From positions 1,216,121-1,280,120 of the forward strand of contig NZ_NMUQ01000002.1 in the NCBI RefSeq assembly GCF_002233675.1: a stretch of 64,000 bases of DNA, given 5' to 3'. Numbering within the stretch: position 1 is the stretch's first letter; each line of letters starts with the position of its first letter. Below the pieces are notes generated by a model. That model saw only the letters and a list, made by a program, of their open reading frames with translations. It searched no databases and had not been told where the DNA came from. The stretch comes from Paenibacillus herberti. Lineage in GTDB: Bacteria; Bacillota; Bacilli; Paenibacillales; Paenibacillaceae. The translations under genes and the position numbers were made by a program. Positions 1-8,892 of the stretch are shown piece after piece.

Positions 1-3000
1 CCTAAATATGTGTCGATCATGGACGCGAGCGCAGACCGGACAACGGTAACGGATACGACTTATGTGCATAACGGATATGACAGCTGGTATATAAAAAATG
101 GTGGTTTTGGAGCTACCCCTCCGATGGTTGAAACCCCCGATTATAATCATGTTCAAATTTCCAATGGAGGCAACACGTTAACCTTCTATGGCTATACCTC
201 ACCTGCTTATAAGGATTTCATGCTGACGCAAGGAAGCCCTTCAGGCAAAAAAATCATCACCTTCGACATGGATGAATCCAAAGTGGATTACCACAGCATG
301 GAAGGCGGCGGTTTTCTATTTAATACGGAGATCGACGGCAACGGAAAATTAAGCGGTTATTCGATTTTATATGTTCAAGGTGCTGTCAAAGTATATAAAA
401 TCGATGGTGTGGACGCAACCGCACTACATAATGAGACGGGAAGAGCTTTGAGTTCCATGCCAGGCGTTACCCAAATCGGAAATTTCTCGAAAGGGGCATC
501 CACTCACCACAGCATTAAAGTCGTCGCAACGGATACGACGTTGAACATGTGGGATAATGGTGACCAAATCATTCGAAATTTAACCCTTCCGGATGTTTAC
601 GGGAATGAATTCGGTCCGATCGTTAGCCATATAGGCCATGGCTGCGGGATTATCTCGATTTTTGCATTTGATAATATGAAGTTGTTTTCGACTTCGAGCA
701 AGCCATTGGATGTAGCCGCGGATAAGATCAATTGGGGAACGTCGCCGCTGCGTTATATCGTGAACATTAACGATGACCCTCGCGGAGAATTAGACGGGGG
801 AACGAATCAATCCAAACTGACGGAGTCGTTCGATAGGAGCGGCGCACAATATATTGGAGTAACCAGCGCCACGTATGAGAGCATCGACCAAACGTTTATC
901 GACGGCATTATAAACGGCGGTCAACATGTTAATTCCAATAAGTCCAGCACGGATATCATTCAAGAAATTGCTGATCGAATCGCGAACCAACTCATTTCAG
1001 ATTATAAAGATGGTATTCTAGCCATTGAAAAGGCAGAGGACAAAACCGATATCCGGTATCAGCCCGGAGAAACGAAAAACTCGGTGAAAAACAATCTTAC
1101 GCTACAACAAGACGATGGCGTAACCACCGTCTGGTCCTCTGACCAGCCGTCGGTCATCGCGCCAGATGGAACCGTGAAGAGGCCGGTAATCGCTCAATCG
1201 GGAACTTATGTAACCTTGACGGCAACTATCACCAAAGACGGACTTACAAGCGAGAAGACATTTACGGTTTATGTGAAAGCAGCTGACCCAGCTCCTTTAG
1301 GCGATTTGTCGGCTGTTGCAGGCAATCAGCAATTGACATTAAAGTTCCCTGCTTTAACAGGGGCAACGAGTATCGTTGTTGAACAATCTACTGATGGAAC
1401 AAACTTTACTCCGGTTAGCCCGGTGGAGACGCTGGATGCTGCTTCAACAAGTGCAACCTTAACCGGATTAACGAACGGCGAAACCTACTATTTCCGACTG
1501 AACGTCGGATCGGGTCCATATGCGGGTCTGTCCAATGTGGTCGATGCCTCGCCTTCAAAATCGTTGACCACTTTGTCGGCCGTTGCAGGCAGTCAGCAAG
1601 TGACATTGAATTTCCCTGCTCTAACGGGGGCAACGAGCATCGTTGTTGAACAGTCTACCGATGGAACCAACTTTACTCCGGTTAGCCCGGTGGAGATGCT
1701 GGATGCTGCTTCAACAAGTGCAACCTTAACCGGATTAACGAACGGCGAAACCTACTCTTTCCGATTGAACGTGGGATCAGGTTCATATGCAGGCGTGTCC
1801 AATGTGGTCGATGCCTCGCCTTCGGAACCAATCACCACTTTGTCGGCCGTTGCAGGCATTGAACAAGTGACATTGAATTTCCCTGTTTTGACGGGGGCAA
1901 CGAGCATTATTGTAGAACAATCTACGGATGGAACTACCTTTAGACCGGTTAGCCCATTGGAGACGCTGGATGCTGCTGCAATAAGTGCAACGTTAGCGGG
2001 TTTATCGAGTAACGAAACCTACTATTTCCGATTAAACGTGGAATCGGGTCCATATGCAGGCATGTCCAATGTAGTTACTATCAAACCAAACGCGCCTGCT
2101 GAAGTCCCACCTGTAGAAGTTCCACCTACAGGAAATACGGATGTTGTACAACAGCCTGCACCTACAATGAAACCGGAAGTCATTGTTTCGGACCAAGCGA
2201 ACGGTGGCAAGGTCGTTCAGGAGATCATTACGAAGCTCGTCGGAAACAACTTGAAAGTGTCAGGGGAAATAATATCAGCAAACGGCCAAAAGCTGAATCT
2301 GCCGAATATTGTGATGAACCAAGACGGCAGCTTTACGCTTCCGCAACTCCCATCTGGCGAATATACCTTGTCGCTGAACGTGTTTGCGCCTAACGGAGAG
2401 AAGCTGGCGGGTCCTGCCGGTAAGCTAACTGTTGATAGCAATGGAAAGGCAAAGTTAGCGGTTGATCTGGTCGATCCATATGGTACTATTCTCGATAAGG
2501 TGACAAATCAGCCTGTTGCAGGAGTAAATATGCAATTGTATTGGGCGGATACGGAACTGAATCGTTCCAAAGGCAGAGTGCCGGGAACGCTTGTTCAACT
2601 TCCTGAGCTTCCGGATTTTGCGCCGAACAAAAATCACAACCCACAGATTAGCTCAACCAGCGGTCAATACGGCTGGATGGTTTACGCAGATGGTGATTAC
2701 TACTTTACAGGTGAGAAGAATGGTTACATTATTTTTGACAGTCGTGCCGATAAGCGTGAAGAGCGTTTTGGGGATGACAGCTTTATTAAAGACGGCCTCA
2801 TCCATGTCGGAGACACGATCGTGGAATTCAGTTTCTCTACAAAGCCGAAAGTGAAGGCAACAGGCGATCATAGTGCTTACATGGTTGGATATCCAGATGA
2901 TACTTTCCAAGCGGATCGAGGAATTATCCGGTCGGAGATGGCTGCAATCTTGTCCCGTTTGTATACATCTGCAGCGGACTCTAACAAAGTATCGTATTCG

Positions 3001-3462
3001 GATGTAAGTGCAAAACATTGGGCTGCGAATGCGATCACGACTGCATCCAACAATGAATGGATGGTCGGATTCAGCGACAAGACTTTCAAGCCGAAGAAAC
3101 AAATCACTCGGGCGGAATTCGCGCAGATCCTCATGAATGTGTACCAATGGGACACCGCACAGGGGAGCACATATACGGACGTAGCTGGACACTGGGCTGA
3201 AAAAGCCATCGCAACGGCCCAGAAGCAAGGTATGCTGTTGGATTTTACGGAGAAGAACTTCAATCCGAATCAATCCATTACGAGATTAGAGGTCATTAGA
3301 ATCCTTAATGGGCTGCTGGATCGTAAACCTTGGGATATCAAGGTTGGACCGGAATGGACCGATATTCCGGAAGATCACAGCAATTATGTAGACATCATGG
3401 AAGCTTCGATTCCGCATTCGTTCGAGCAGCTTGAAACTGGAATTGAAAATTGGAAGGAATAG
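1..3462 (+). CDS. SLH-domain cell-surface protein with Fn3-like repeats (5' partial)
   Basis: The frame is open to the window edge, so the gene starts upstream; GTG at 10 is only the first internal candidate. In order the protein has a LamG/concanavalin-like region (about residues 70-225), an Ig-like module of the atrophied bacterial type (about 350-430), three tandem Fn3-like repeats of 89 residues, a linker rich in Pro and Val, a carboxypeptidase-regulatory-like region, and three SLH motifs (about 945-1110). SLH motifs usually bind pyruvylated secondary cell-wall polymer, so the protein is expected on the envelope, perhaps as a surface enzyme or adhesin whose catalytic part lies upstream. 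No catalytic domain is visible in the part seen. A terminator follows at 3547. Confidence 0.85.
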   Translation, partial: PKYVSIMDASADRTTVTDTTYVHNGYDSWYIKNGGFGATPPMVETPDYNHVQISNGGNTLTFYGYTSPAYKDFMLTQGSPSGKKIITFDMDESKVDYHSMEGGGFLFNTEIDGNGKLSGYSILYVQGAVKVYKIDGVDATALHNETGRALSSMPGVTQIGNFSKGASTHHSIKVVATDTTLNMWDNGDQIIRNLTLPDVYGNEFGPIVSHIGHGCGIISIFAFDNMKLFSTSSKPLDVAADKINWGTSPLRYIVNINDDPRGELDGGTNQSKLTESFDRSGAQYIGVTSATYESIDQTFIDGIINGGQHVNSNKSSTDIIQEIADRIANQLISDYKDGILAIEKAEDKTDIRYQPGETKNSVKNNLTLQQDDGVTTVWSSDQPSVIAPDGTVKRPVIAQSGTYVTLTATITKDGLTSEKTFTVYVKAADPAPLGDLSAVAGNQQLTLKFPALTGATSIVVEQSTDGTNFTPVSPVETLDAASTSATLTGLTNGETYYFRLNVGSGPYAGLSNVVDASPSKSLTTLSAVAGSQQVTLNFPALTGATSIVVEQSTDGTNFTPVSPVEMLDAASTSATLTGLTNGETYSFRLNVGSGSYAGVSNVVDASPSEPITTLSAVAGIEQVTLNFPVLTGATSIIVEQSTDGTTFRPVSPLETLDAAAISATLAGLSSNETYYFRLNVESGPYAGMSNVVTIKPNAPAEVPPVEVPPTGNTDVVQQPAPTMKPEVIVSDQANGGKVVQEIITKLVGNNLKVSGEIISANGQKLNLPNIVMNQDGSFTLPQLPSGEYTLSLNVFAPNGEKLAGPAGKLTVDSNGKAKLAVDLVDPYGTILDKVTNQPVAGVNMQLYWADTELNRSKGRVPGTLVQLPELPDFAPNKNHNPQISSTSGQYGWMVYADGDYYFTGEKNGYIIFDSRADKREERFGDDSFIKDGLIHVGDTIVEFSFSTKPKVKATGDHSAYMVGYPDDTFQADRGIIRSEMAAILSRLYTSAADSNKVSYSDVSAKHWAANAITTASNNEWMVGFSDKTFKPKKQITRAEFAQILMNVYQWDTAQGSTYTDVAGHWAEKAIATAQKQGMLLDFTEKNFNPNQSITRLEVIRILNGLLDRKPWDIKVGPEWTDIPEDHSNYVDIMEASIPHSFEQLETGIENWKE
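1306..2085 (+). repeat. Three tandem 267-bp repeats encoding Fn3-like modules
   Basis: Units begin near 1306, 1573 and 1840, a period of exactly 267 bp or 89 codons. Units 1 and 2 are very similar even at synonymous positions; unit 3 is more diverged. Recent duplication or gene conversion is likely, and copy number may vary between strains. Confidence 0.85.
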
Positions 3463-3546
3463 TGGTGGCAGCGAGCTGTGGCTTTTAATAGTCACGGTTC
3501 GCCTCTATACTACCTAAAGCCCGCTCTGTAAGCGGAGCAGAGTGCC

Positions 3547-3590
3547 GAGAAACCCGCGTCTTTTTTCAAGACGGTAGGGTTTCTCTTTTT
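3547..3590 (+). terminator. Rho-independent terminator after the SLH gene
   Basis: GAGAAACCC pairs with GGGTTTCTC, with partly paired GTCTT/AAGAC inside, followed by TTTTT. It lies 84 bp past the stop codon. Confidence 0.8.
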
Positions 3591-3604
3591 ATTCAGACCA
3601 AAAT

Positions 3605-3648
3605 GAAGAGGGCTAAGGAGGATTATTCCTCTTTAGCCCTCTTCTCGT
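3605..3648 (-). terminator. Terminator of the ssuBCA-cysK operon
   Basis: A long stem (GAAGAGGGCTA with AGGAGGA, paired to TCCTCTTTAGCCCTCTTC) around a TTAT loop, about 100 bp past the cysK stop. The minus-strand exit is ATTTTG; the stem could also work for the plus strand. Confidence 0.7.
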
Positions 3649-3750
3649 TGAGAAACGCCATCTTCTTCATTATCTGCACGGCTGCAGTCGTTCTATATGC
3701 TCCCTTTTTCCTCTTAGCGTGTAACTTGCGCAACCTGTCTCACCAAATAC

Positions 3751-4674
3751 CTAGAAAAAGATCCCCATACTCAAGTAGCGTTCGCCCGTATCCGGGGCGA
3801 TGCACAGCACCCGTTTGCCCGGGCCGAGACGGCGGGCTTCCTGAAGTGCCGCCCAGACGGTGGCGCCGGCGGACGGGCCGACGAGGATGCCTTCGCGGGA
3901 AGCGAGATTGCGCGTCGTTTGCACGGCGTCTTCGTCCTCCACCTGCACGATCTCATCGTAAACGTTCGTATTCAGAATCGCGGGCACGAATCCGGGGCTG
4001 GTGCCGACGAGCTTGTGGGGACCAGGCTCTCCGCCAGAGAGGACTGGCGAGCCCTTAGGTTCGACGACGAGAATGCGGATACCCGGCAGCTTCTCCTTCA
4101 GGACTTCGCCGGTTCCGGTAATCGTGCCGCCCGTTCCCGAGGAGGCGACAAAGGCGTCGAGACGGCCATCCATCTGCTCGATAATCTCGAGAGCTGTTGT
4201 CGTGCGGTGAATGTCCGGGTTTGCCGGGTTCTCGAATTGCTGCGGGATGAAGCTGTTCGGAATTTGTGCGTTTAGCTCCTGCGCTTTGCGAATCGCGCCA
4301 GGCATGCGCTCCGCTGCCGGAGTCAGCACGACTTCCGCGCCGTAAGCCTTCAGCAGGTTGATACGCTCTTTGGTCATGTTATCCGGCATGATCAGAATTG
4401 CCTTGTAACCTTTGGCTGCTGCATTCATCGCGAGGCCGATGCCGGTATTGCCGCTCGTGGGCTCAATAATCGTTGCGCCTGGCTGCAGCCGACCGTCTAG
4501 CTCGGCCTGAGCAATCAGGTTATAAGCGGCACGGTCTTTTACACTGCCACTCGGATTAAACATTTCAAGCTTGATGTACACCTCGGCATCGTTCGGGCCG
4601 ACGAGACGATTAATGCGGACCGCCGGGGTGTCGCCAATCAATTCGATTACGCTGTTCACTATTTTTTTGCTCAT
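3751..4674 (-). CDS. cysK: Cysteine synthase A (O-acetylserine sulfhydrylase)
   Basis: PLP-dependent beta-replacement enzyme making cysteine from O-acetylserine and sulfide in the cytoplasm. The PLP lysine is K46 in the motif PSGSVKDRAA, the substrate loop is TSGNTGIG (about residues 69-76), and the phosphate-binding glycine loop is SGTGGTITG. At 307 residues it has the usual length. It begins 15 bp after ssuA, so it is the last gene of a sulfonate uptake operon: sulfite released from sulfonates would be reduced elsewhere and fixed here. Cystathionine beta-synthase-like or O-phosphoserine enzymes share the fold, so substrate choice is inferred. Confidence 0.9.
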   Translation of the reverse strand: MSKKIVNSVIELIGDTPAVRINRLVGPNDAEVYIKLEMFNPSGSVKDRAAYNLIAQAELDGRLQPGATIIEPTSGNTGIGLAMNAAAKGYKAILIMPDNMTKERINLLKAYGAEVVLTPAAERMPGAIRKAQELNAQIPNSFIPQQFENPANPDIHRTTTALEIIEQMDGRLDAFVASSGTGGTITGTGEVLKEKLPGIRILVVEPKGSPVLSGGEPGPHKLVGTSPGFVPAILNTNVYDEIVQVEDEDAVQTTRNLASREGILVGPSAGATVWAALQEARRLGPGKRVLCIAPDTGERYLSMGIFF

Positions 4675-4689
4675 TGCCTTGGGTGCTCC

Positions 4690-5739
4690 CTATTTCTCTG
4701 ACTTAACTTCTTCAAGCATCGACAAGTCGACGAATTCGCTCAGGTCAAGGGTATCGACCGTAATATCTTTAATATAACCCGCTTCGATGGACACCTTCGC
4801 CATTTCTTCGATTGCTTCCTTACTGACATCGGAAGTGATGTGGCAGCGGGCCAGAGCAGCCTTAATCAGCTCGACGTCCATCGCTTTGCCCGTCAGCTCT
4901 TTCAGCTGGTTGTTAATCGAGGCATAGGCTTCGTCTGGAGATTTCTCAATGAAGTCGATGGCTTGAAGGTTAGCCTTAATCGCGGCTTTGACCAGATCGC
5001 GATGCTCTTTAATAAATTTATCACTCGCGACCATGATCGACAGCGGATAGTCGCCGTTATTTGGAGGAATCTTGTTCCAGTCGACGAGGATGGAGCCAAT
5101 GCCCTCTTGCTCCATTTGAGTCCCCCACGGCTCTGGAATAAGAGTCGCGTCGATCTCCTTCTGGCGCATCGCAATAAGCGTGTCGGCAGGCGCGCGAGCG
5201 ATGATCTGTACGCCCGTGGAATCGTCCGTTACTTTAAGGCCGGCCTGCTGGAGCAGCAGGCGTAGGGAGATTTCGTTTGTGCTTCCCTTGGTTGGAATCG
5301 CGACTGTTTTGCCAACGAGGTCTTTCACATCGGTGATTCCCGAATCCTTGCCTACGACGAGCACGGCGCCGCCGTTATTGGAGCCGGAGACGACGCGGAA
5401 GTTTTTCGATTTCACGTATTGGTTCGTGGACGGACCGGGACCGACTGTACCGAGGTCGATCTCTCCTGTAGCCAATGCGGTGGAAAATTCGGAGCCGTTA
5501 TCAAACGAAAGCACTTCGATTTTCACGTTGTCTCCAAACTCTTTCTGGAAGTAGCCTTTATCAAGCGCGACATAACTCGGTGCATGTGTAATGTTTTTGA
5601 ACACGCCGAGACGGACGGTGATCGCTTTGGAGGATGATCCTTCGGATCCGCTCGGAGCCTCACTGTTTTTGCCGCCACAGGCGGTCAGTACCGTCATGGT
5701 CAGGACCACGGAAACAAGAGTGGTGATCAGCTTTTTCAT
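4690..5739 (-). CDS. ssuA: Aliphatic sulfonate/taurine-type ABC substrate-binding lipoprotein
   Basis: The N terminus has a hydrophobic signal and an LTAC lipobox (Cys about 21), then an acidic/Ser-rich linker, so it is anchored outside the membrane. The mature part is an NMT1/SsuA-type periplasmic-binding fold (RLGVFKNITHAPSYVAL at the start; EPWGTQM near residue 215). It delivers sulfonates or a similar small anion to the permease and ATPase encoded just upstream. Nitrate, taurine and thiamine-precursor binders share this fold; cysK and the repeats near 7365 favour a sulfur source. Confidence 0.82.
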   Translation of the reverse strand: MKKLITTLVSVVLTMTVLTACGGKNSEAPSGSEGSSSKAITVRLGVFKNITHAPSYVALDKGYFQKEFGDNVKIEVLSFDNGSEFSTALATGEIDLGTVGPGPSTNQYVKSKNFRVVSGSNNGGAVLVVGKDSGITDVKDLVGKTVAIPTKGSTNEISLRLLLQQAGLKVTDDSTGVQIIARAPADTLIAMRQKEIDATLIPEPWGTQMEQEGIGSILVDWNKIPPNNGDYPLSIMVASDKFIKEHRDLVKAAIKANLQAIDFIEKSPDEAYASINNQLKELTGKAMDVELIKAALARCHITSDVSKEAIEEMAKVSIEAGYIKDITVDTLDLSEFVDLSMLEEVKSEK

Positions 5740-5766
5740 CTACTATACCTCTTTCGTAAGTTGAAT

Positions 5767-6534
5767 TTATTTCTTAACACCGGCTAAGCCATAACGGACA
5801 AGAATTTTTTCCTCAAGCTTCTTGAAGCAGAAGTGGTCGGAGATCGTTCCGAGAATGCCGATGATGAAAACGACCGACAAGATGAGCGCTGTATCGCCAA
5901 GATCGCGACCGGCCTGCAGGTTCTGGCCAAGCCCGACGCCTCGGGCAATTAGCTCACCGGCGACAAGCGCGCGCCAAGCGAACGCCCACGCCACCCGTAC
6001 CCCGGTGATCAGATGAGGGAATGATGCGGGAACCATGATTTGAAAAAACATGCGAAATCCCGTACCGGTTCCGAGCGTCTGAGCTGCTTTAGTATAAATA
6101 GGAGGGATGTTGATAATACCTGTTCGGCTTGACATTGCCATCGTCCAGGTAGCTCCCAGCGCGGTAATGAAAATAACCGAAGTGTCGCTGAGGCCGAACC
6201 AGATGATTGCGAACGGGAGCCAAGCGATGCTTGGCACCGTCTGCAAGGCGACGACGAGAAAGCCGAGCGTTTCGTCCAGCCACCGATAGCGGGCGAACAA
6301 GAAGCCGAGCACCGTGCCAATGAAGATCGAGATGACAAACGCGGTTAGCAGCCGCTTCATGCTTTGGTAGGTCGCTTCGAGCAGGTTACCGTCAACGAAT
6401 CCATAGTACAGCGTCTCAAAAGTCTGAAGCGCCGAAGGAAACTTCCAGGAAGGCCAGCCGATCAGTCTATATGCCGCTTCCCATGCCAGGATCAGAATCG
6501 CCAGGAACAGCGTCCTTCTTAAGGCTGTACTCAT
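5767..6534 (-). CDS. ssuC: ABC transporter permease, sulfonate type
   Basis: A 255-residue inner-membrane permease with about six TM segments, the first beginning at residue 8. The EAA-type cytoplasmic loop is near AQTLGTGTGFRMFFQIMVP. The start at 6534 is supported by an AAGGAGG sequence just upstream, inside the end of ssuB, so ssuB and ssuC overlap by 68 bp. It works with SsuA and SsuB. Confidence 0.85.
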   Translation of the reverse strand: MSTALRRTLFLAILILAWEAAYRLIGWPSWKFPSALQTFETLYYGFVDGNLLEATYQSMKRLLTAFVISIFIGTVLGFLFARYRWLDETLGFLVVALQTVPSIAWLPFAIIWFGLSDTSVIFITALGATWTMAMSSRTGIINIPPIYTKAAQTLGTGTGFRMFFQIMVPASFPHLITGVRVAWAFAWRALVAGELIARGVGLGQNLQAGRDLGDTALILSVVFIIGILGTISDHFCFKKLEEKILVRYGLAGVKK

Positions 6535-7309
6535 CGCCCATTTCCTCCTTGATGACTTTATCGATCTCGTCCCGCAGGCACTCCATAATGCTATTCTCTA
6601 CATGATGAAGCAAAGAGTCCGCCTTGTGACGGGGCCTTGCGGCTTGAACCTTGAATTCCTTTTTGATCGCTCCCGGGCGAGTCGACATGACGACGACGCG
6701 ATCGGAGAGCATGACCGCTTCGCGGATGTTATGAGTAACGAACAAAATGGTTTTCTTCGTGCGCAGCCAGATGTCCTCGAGCTCGCGGTGTAAAATCAGC
6801 CGGGTCTGTTCGTCCAGAGCAGCGAAGGGTTCATCCATCAGCAAAATGTCAGGATCCATTGCCAGCGCACGCGCGATGGCAGCACGTTGTCGCATACCGC
6901 CGGACAACTCATGTGGATACCGATCGACGAACTTGCTAAGGTGCACGGATCGGATCTGCTCCATCGCGAGCTCCGTCCGCTCCTTTTTGCCGATGCCTTT
7001 CTGCTTAAGTCCAAAGGCGACGTTCTCCAGAACGGTCAGCCATGGGAAAAGAGCATGCTCCTGAAATACGACAACGCGGTCCGGCCCGGGTCCTTTTACC
7101 TGCTTCCCTGCAACCTCGACCGAACCCGTCGCTGTTTCGAGTCCCGCGACCAGGTTCATCAGGGTGGACTTTCCGCATCCTGAAGGGCCAAGCAAAGACA
7201 CGAATTCGCCTTTGCCGATTGTTAAACTGACATCGTCCAAGGCCGTAAACAGCTCGCTCTGACCCCGGGATTGGAATTGTTTCGTGACATTCCGGATTTC
7301 TATCAACAC
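6467..7309 (-). CDS. ssuB: ABC transporter ATP-binding protein, sulfonate type
   Basis: Nucleotide-binding subunit with Walker A (GPSGCGKST, about residues 41-49), Q-loop, signature LSGGMRQR and Walker B ILLMDEP followed by the D-loop. The start is GTG with AGGGGG upstream. At 280 residues it is longer than most SsuB proteins; the last 20 or so residues are Gly/Asp/Ser-rich and read through the ssuC ribosome binding site and first codons. That suggests an older stop was lost and the frame now runs on. First gene of the operon. Confidence 0.86.
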   Translation of the reverse strand: MLIEIRNVTKQFQSRGQSELFTALDDVSLTIGKGEFVSLLGPSGCGKSTLMNLVAGLETATGSVEVAGKQVKGPGPDRVVVFQEHALFPWLTVLENVAFGLKQKGIGKKERTELAMEQIRSVHLSKFVDRYPHELSGGMRQRAAIARALAMDPDILLMDEPFAALDEQTRLILHRELEDIWLRTKKTILFVTHNIREAVMLSDRVVVMSTRPGAIKKEFKVQAARPRHKADSLLHHVENSIMECLRDEIDKVIKEEMGDEYSLKKDAVPGDSDPGMGSGI

Positions 7310-7364
7310 GGCACCCCCTATTGTTCAATGTCAATTATATAACGAATATAATCTCTATTTATCT

Positions 7365-7396
7365 TATCGGAATTAATAATTAAATTCTATCGGAAT
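7365..7396 (-). promoter_or_regulatory. Two TATCGGAAT direct repeats and likely promoter of ssuBCA-cysK
   Basis: TATCGGAAT occurs at 7365-7373 and 7388-7396, 23 bp apart (minus strand ATTCCGATA). The downstream copy overlaps a weak -35 (TTCCGA) placed 16 bp from TATATT on the minus strand. Position and ATTCC-type core suit an Rrf2/CymR-like sulfur repressor, but that is inference; no regulator gene is present in the window. Confidence 0.4.
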
Positions 7397-7561
7397 AGCC
7401 AATGATGTCAACGGAAATTTGTGTGTTATTGTCCCGATTGGGATTTGTTTACCTTAGGGTCGCTTTTTTTGCTGGCTTGGATTGCGGTGCGGTGATAGAC
7501 GCAGGTTGGACTGGCTTTAAAGTACCGCTCAATTCTGATAAGATGTACATATATTATAAAG

Positions 7562-7584
7562 TTATTACTGTAATAAGGTATTAC
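7562..7584 (+). promoter_or_regulatory. Overlapping palindromes before the first MazE/Doc module
   Basis: TTATTAC-T-GTAATAA (7562-7576) overlaps GTAATA-AGG-TATTAC (7570-7584). The sites sit between an AT-rich promoter-like stretch (TATTATAAA near 7551) and the GGAGG at 7609. This is where a type II antitoxin normally autoregulates. Confidence 0.55.
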
Positions 7585-7621
7585 TTTATTCATGACGATC
7601 ATACTATAGGAGGAACCTCGA

Positions 7622-7915
7622 ATGAATGGTGTGATTAAAGTGACAAATGATAAACCGAATGTGACCCGATATTCCCGAAAAGTAGGGAGAATGGGCAATA
7701 GTTTGGGAGTCAGCTTGCCCAAAGGCTTGGCAACCAAGCTCGATATTTCGCAAGGTGATGAAATTGAATTTATTGAAAATGACCGTGGGGAAGTAATCGT
7801 AAAGAAAGCTCGGCAAAACAAACTTCCTGAACATGTTCGTCCTGAAGTTCTTGAAGCTTTTTTTGATGTATTTGAAGAGGATGAAGGGATTCTTGAAGAC
7901 CTGAGGAACCGATGA
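7622..7915 (+). CDS. MazE/AbrB-type antitoxin
   Basis: A 97-residue protein with a swapped-hairpin AbrB/MazE DNA-binding domain (about residues 18-58; motif GRMGNSLGVSLPK) and an acidic, probably disordered C terminus that would wrap the toxin. GGAGG precedes the ATG. It is one base away from the Doc toxin gene, so the two are translationally coupled. It is expected to neutralise Doc and repress the promoter through the palindromes upstream. The classical Doc partner is Phd, so the MazE-type pairing is a variant, and it is repeated at 33374. Confidence 0.82.
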   Translation: MNGVIKVTNDKPNVTRYSRKVGRMGNSLGVSLPKGLATKLDISQGDEIEFIENDRGEVIVKKARQNKLPEHVRPEVLEAFFDVFEEDEGILEDLRNR

Positions 7916-7916
7916 G

Positions 7917-8324
7917 ATGACGCTCTTTTTGACCAAAGAGGAAGTCGTCTCAGCCCACTATTTCATGATGAAAAAAATGAATGATATGAAGCAGTCAGGC
8001 GTCAAGGATCACGGCTTGCTGGAATCTGCTGTTCATAGGCCTGGGCAAAGTATCTTCGGAGAAGATGCTTACGCAACCATATTTGATAAGGCTGCAGCAT
8101 TGCTGGAATCTCTGGTGAAAAACCATTGTTTTCACAATGGCAATAAGCGAACGGCGTATCTCGTTTCTAAATCCTTTTTGATTCTAAATGGATATCATCT
8201 GCACATGGAACGTGAATATGCAGTTGAGTTTGTCGTAGATATTGCAGTAGGAGTACACTCGTTTGAAGCGATCGTGCATATTTTAAAAGAACATTCGGTA
8301 CCCGTGGACAGTAAAAGAAGATGA
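7917..8324 (+). CDS. doc: Doc-family (Fic fold) toxin
   Basis: A 135-residue death-on-curing protein with the Fic/Doc motif HCFHNGNKR (residues 70-78). Doc proteins phosphorylate EF-Tu with ATP and halt translation; the target here is inferred from the family. The conserved N-terminal substrate region GLLESAV is present. The ATG follows the antitoxin stop after one base. The stop codon lies in the stem of the terminator at 8320, so the pair forms one short transcript. Confidence 0.85.
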   Translation: MTLFLTKEEVVSAHYFMMKKMNDMKQSGVKDHGLLESAVHRPGQSIFGEDAYATIFDKAAALLESLVKNHCFHNGNKRTAYLVSKSFLILNGYHLHMEREYAVEFVVDIAVGVHSFEAIVHILKEHSVPVDSKRR

Positions 8325-8357
8325 CTTCTGTGAATTCAGGAAGTCATCTTTTATTTG
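8320..8357 (+). terminator. Terminator of the first toxin-antitoxin operon
   Basis: GATGACTTC pairs with GAAGTCATC, followed by TTTTATTTG. Confidence 0.85.
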
Positions 8358-8381
8358 TTTAAGCCAGACCCGCCTTTAAAT

Positions 8382-8719
8382 TTAATTCCGATGAAATTGC
8401 CCACTAATGAATTTTTCTCCCCACTGGCACAGTTGATCCAAAACTGATTTAAGCGATTCTCCACTTTCAGTCAATTCATAAACGACTTTCGGTGGAACTT
8501 CATTGTAGACGGTCCTGAAAATAATGACGTCATCTTCCAATTCTCTAAGCTGCTGCGTTAACACTTTTTGCGTAATACGGGCATTGCTTTTTTTAGCTCA
8601 TTCGTTCGTTTGGACCCGTAGGCCAAGTGGCATAAGATCAGTGTTTTCCACTTCCCGCCGAGTACATCGAGAGTAGCTTCTGCAGGGATATTGTATCTGT
8701 TTTTCGGCTGTAATTCCAT
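8382..8719 (-). pseudogene. HxlR-family regulator, one-base frameshift
   Basis: From ATG at 8719 the minus strand encodes a typical HxlR winged-helix start (MELQPKNRYNIPAEAT, then LGGKWKTLILCHLAYGSKRT) as far as KKAMP. The frame then runs into a stop at about 8559. The rest of the family fold (LTQQLRELEDD through the C terminus) continues in another frame to 8382. A single missing G after ATGCCC near 8580 would restore one frame of about 112 residues. HxlR proteins sense quinones or aldehydes and often sit divergent to an oxidoreductase, as here. A sequencing error cannot be excluded. Confidence 0.8.
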
Positions 8720-8892
8720 GAATCAACCTCCTGTCGATGGACGAAGTCACATCAAAAACACAGGTACTTTTTGGTGCCTATATCACCATTTGGTGCTAAT
8801 GGCACAATAAAGTGCGTTCTTCTCTATTGTTATTATATGGAACATACTCTCTACATACCAGTAATTCAAACCTAAATGTGGAGGGAAACAAA

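Noticed and set aside
3603-4058. Plus-strand frame opposite cysK
   Set aside because: It lies mostly antisense to the well-supported cysK gene and begins inside a terminator.
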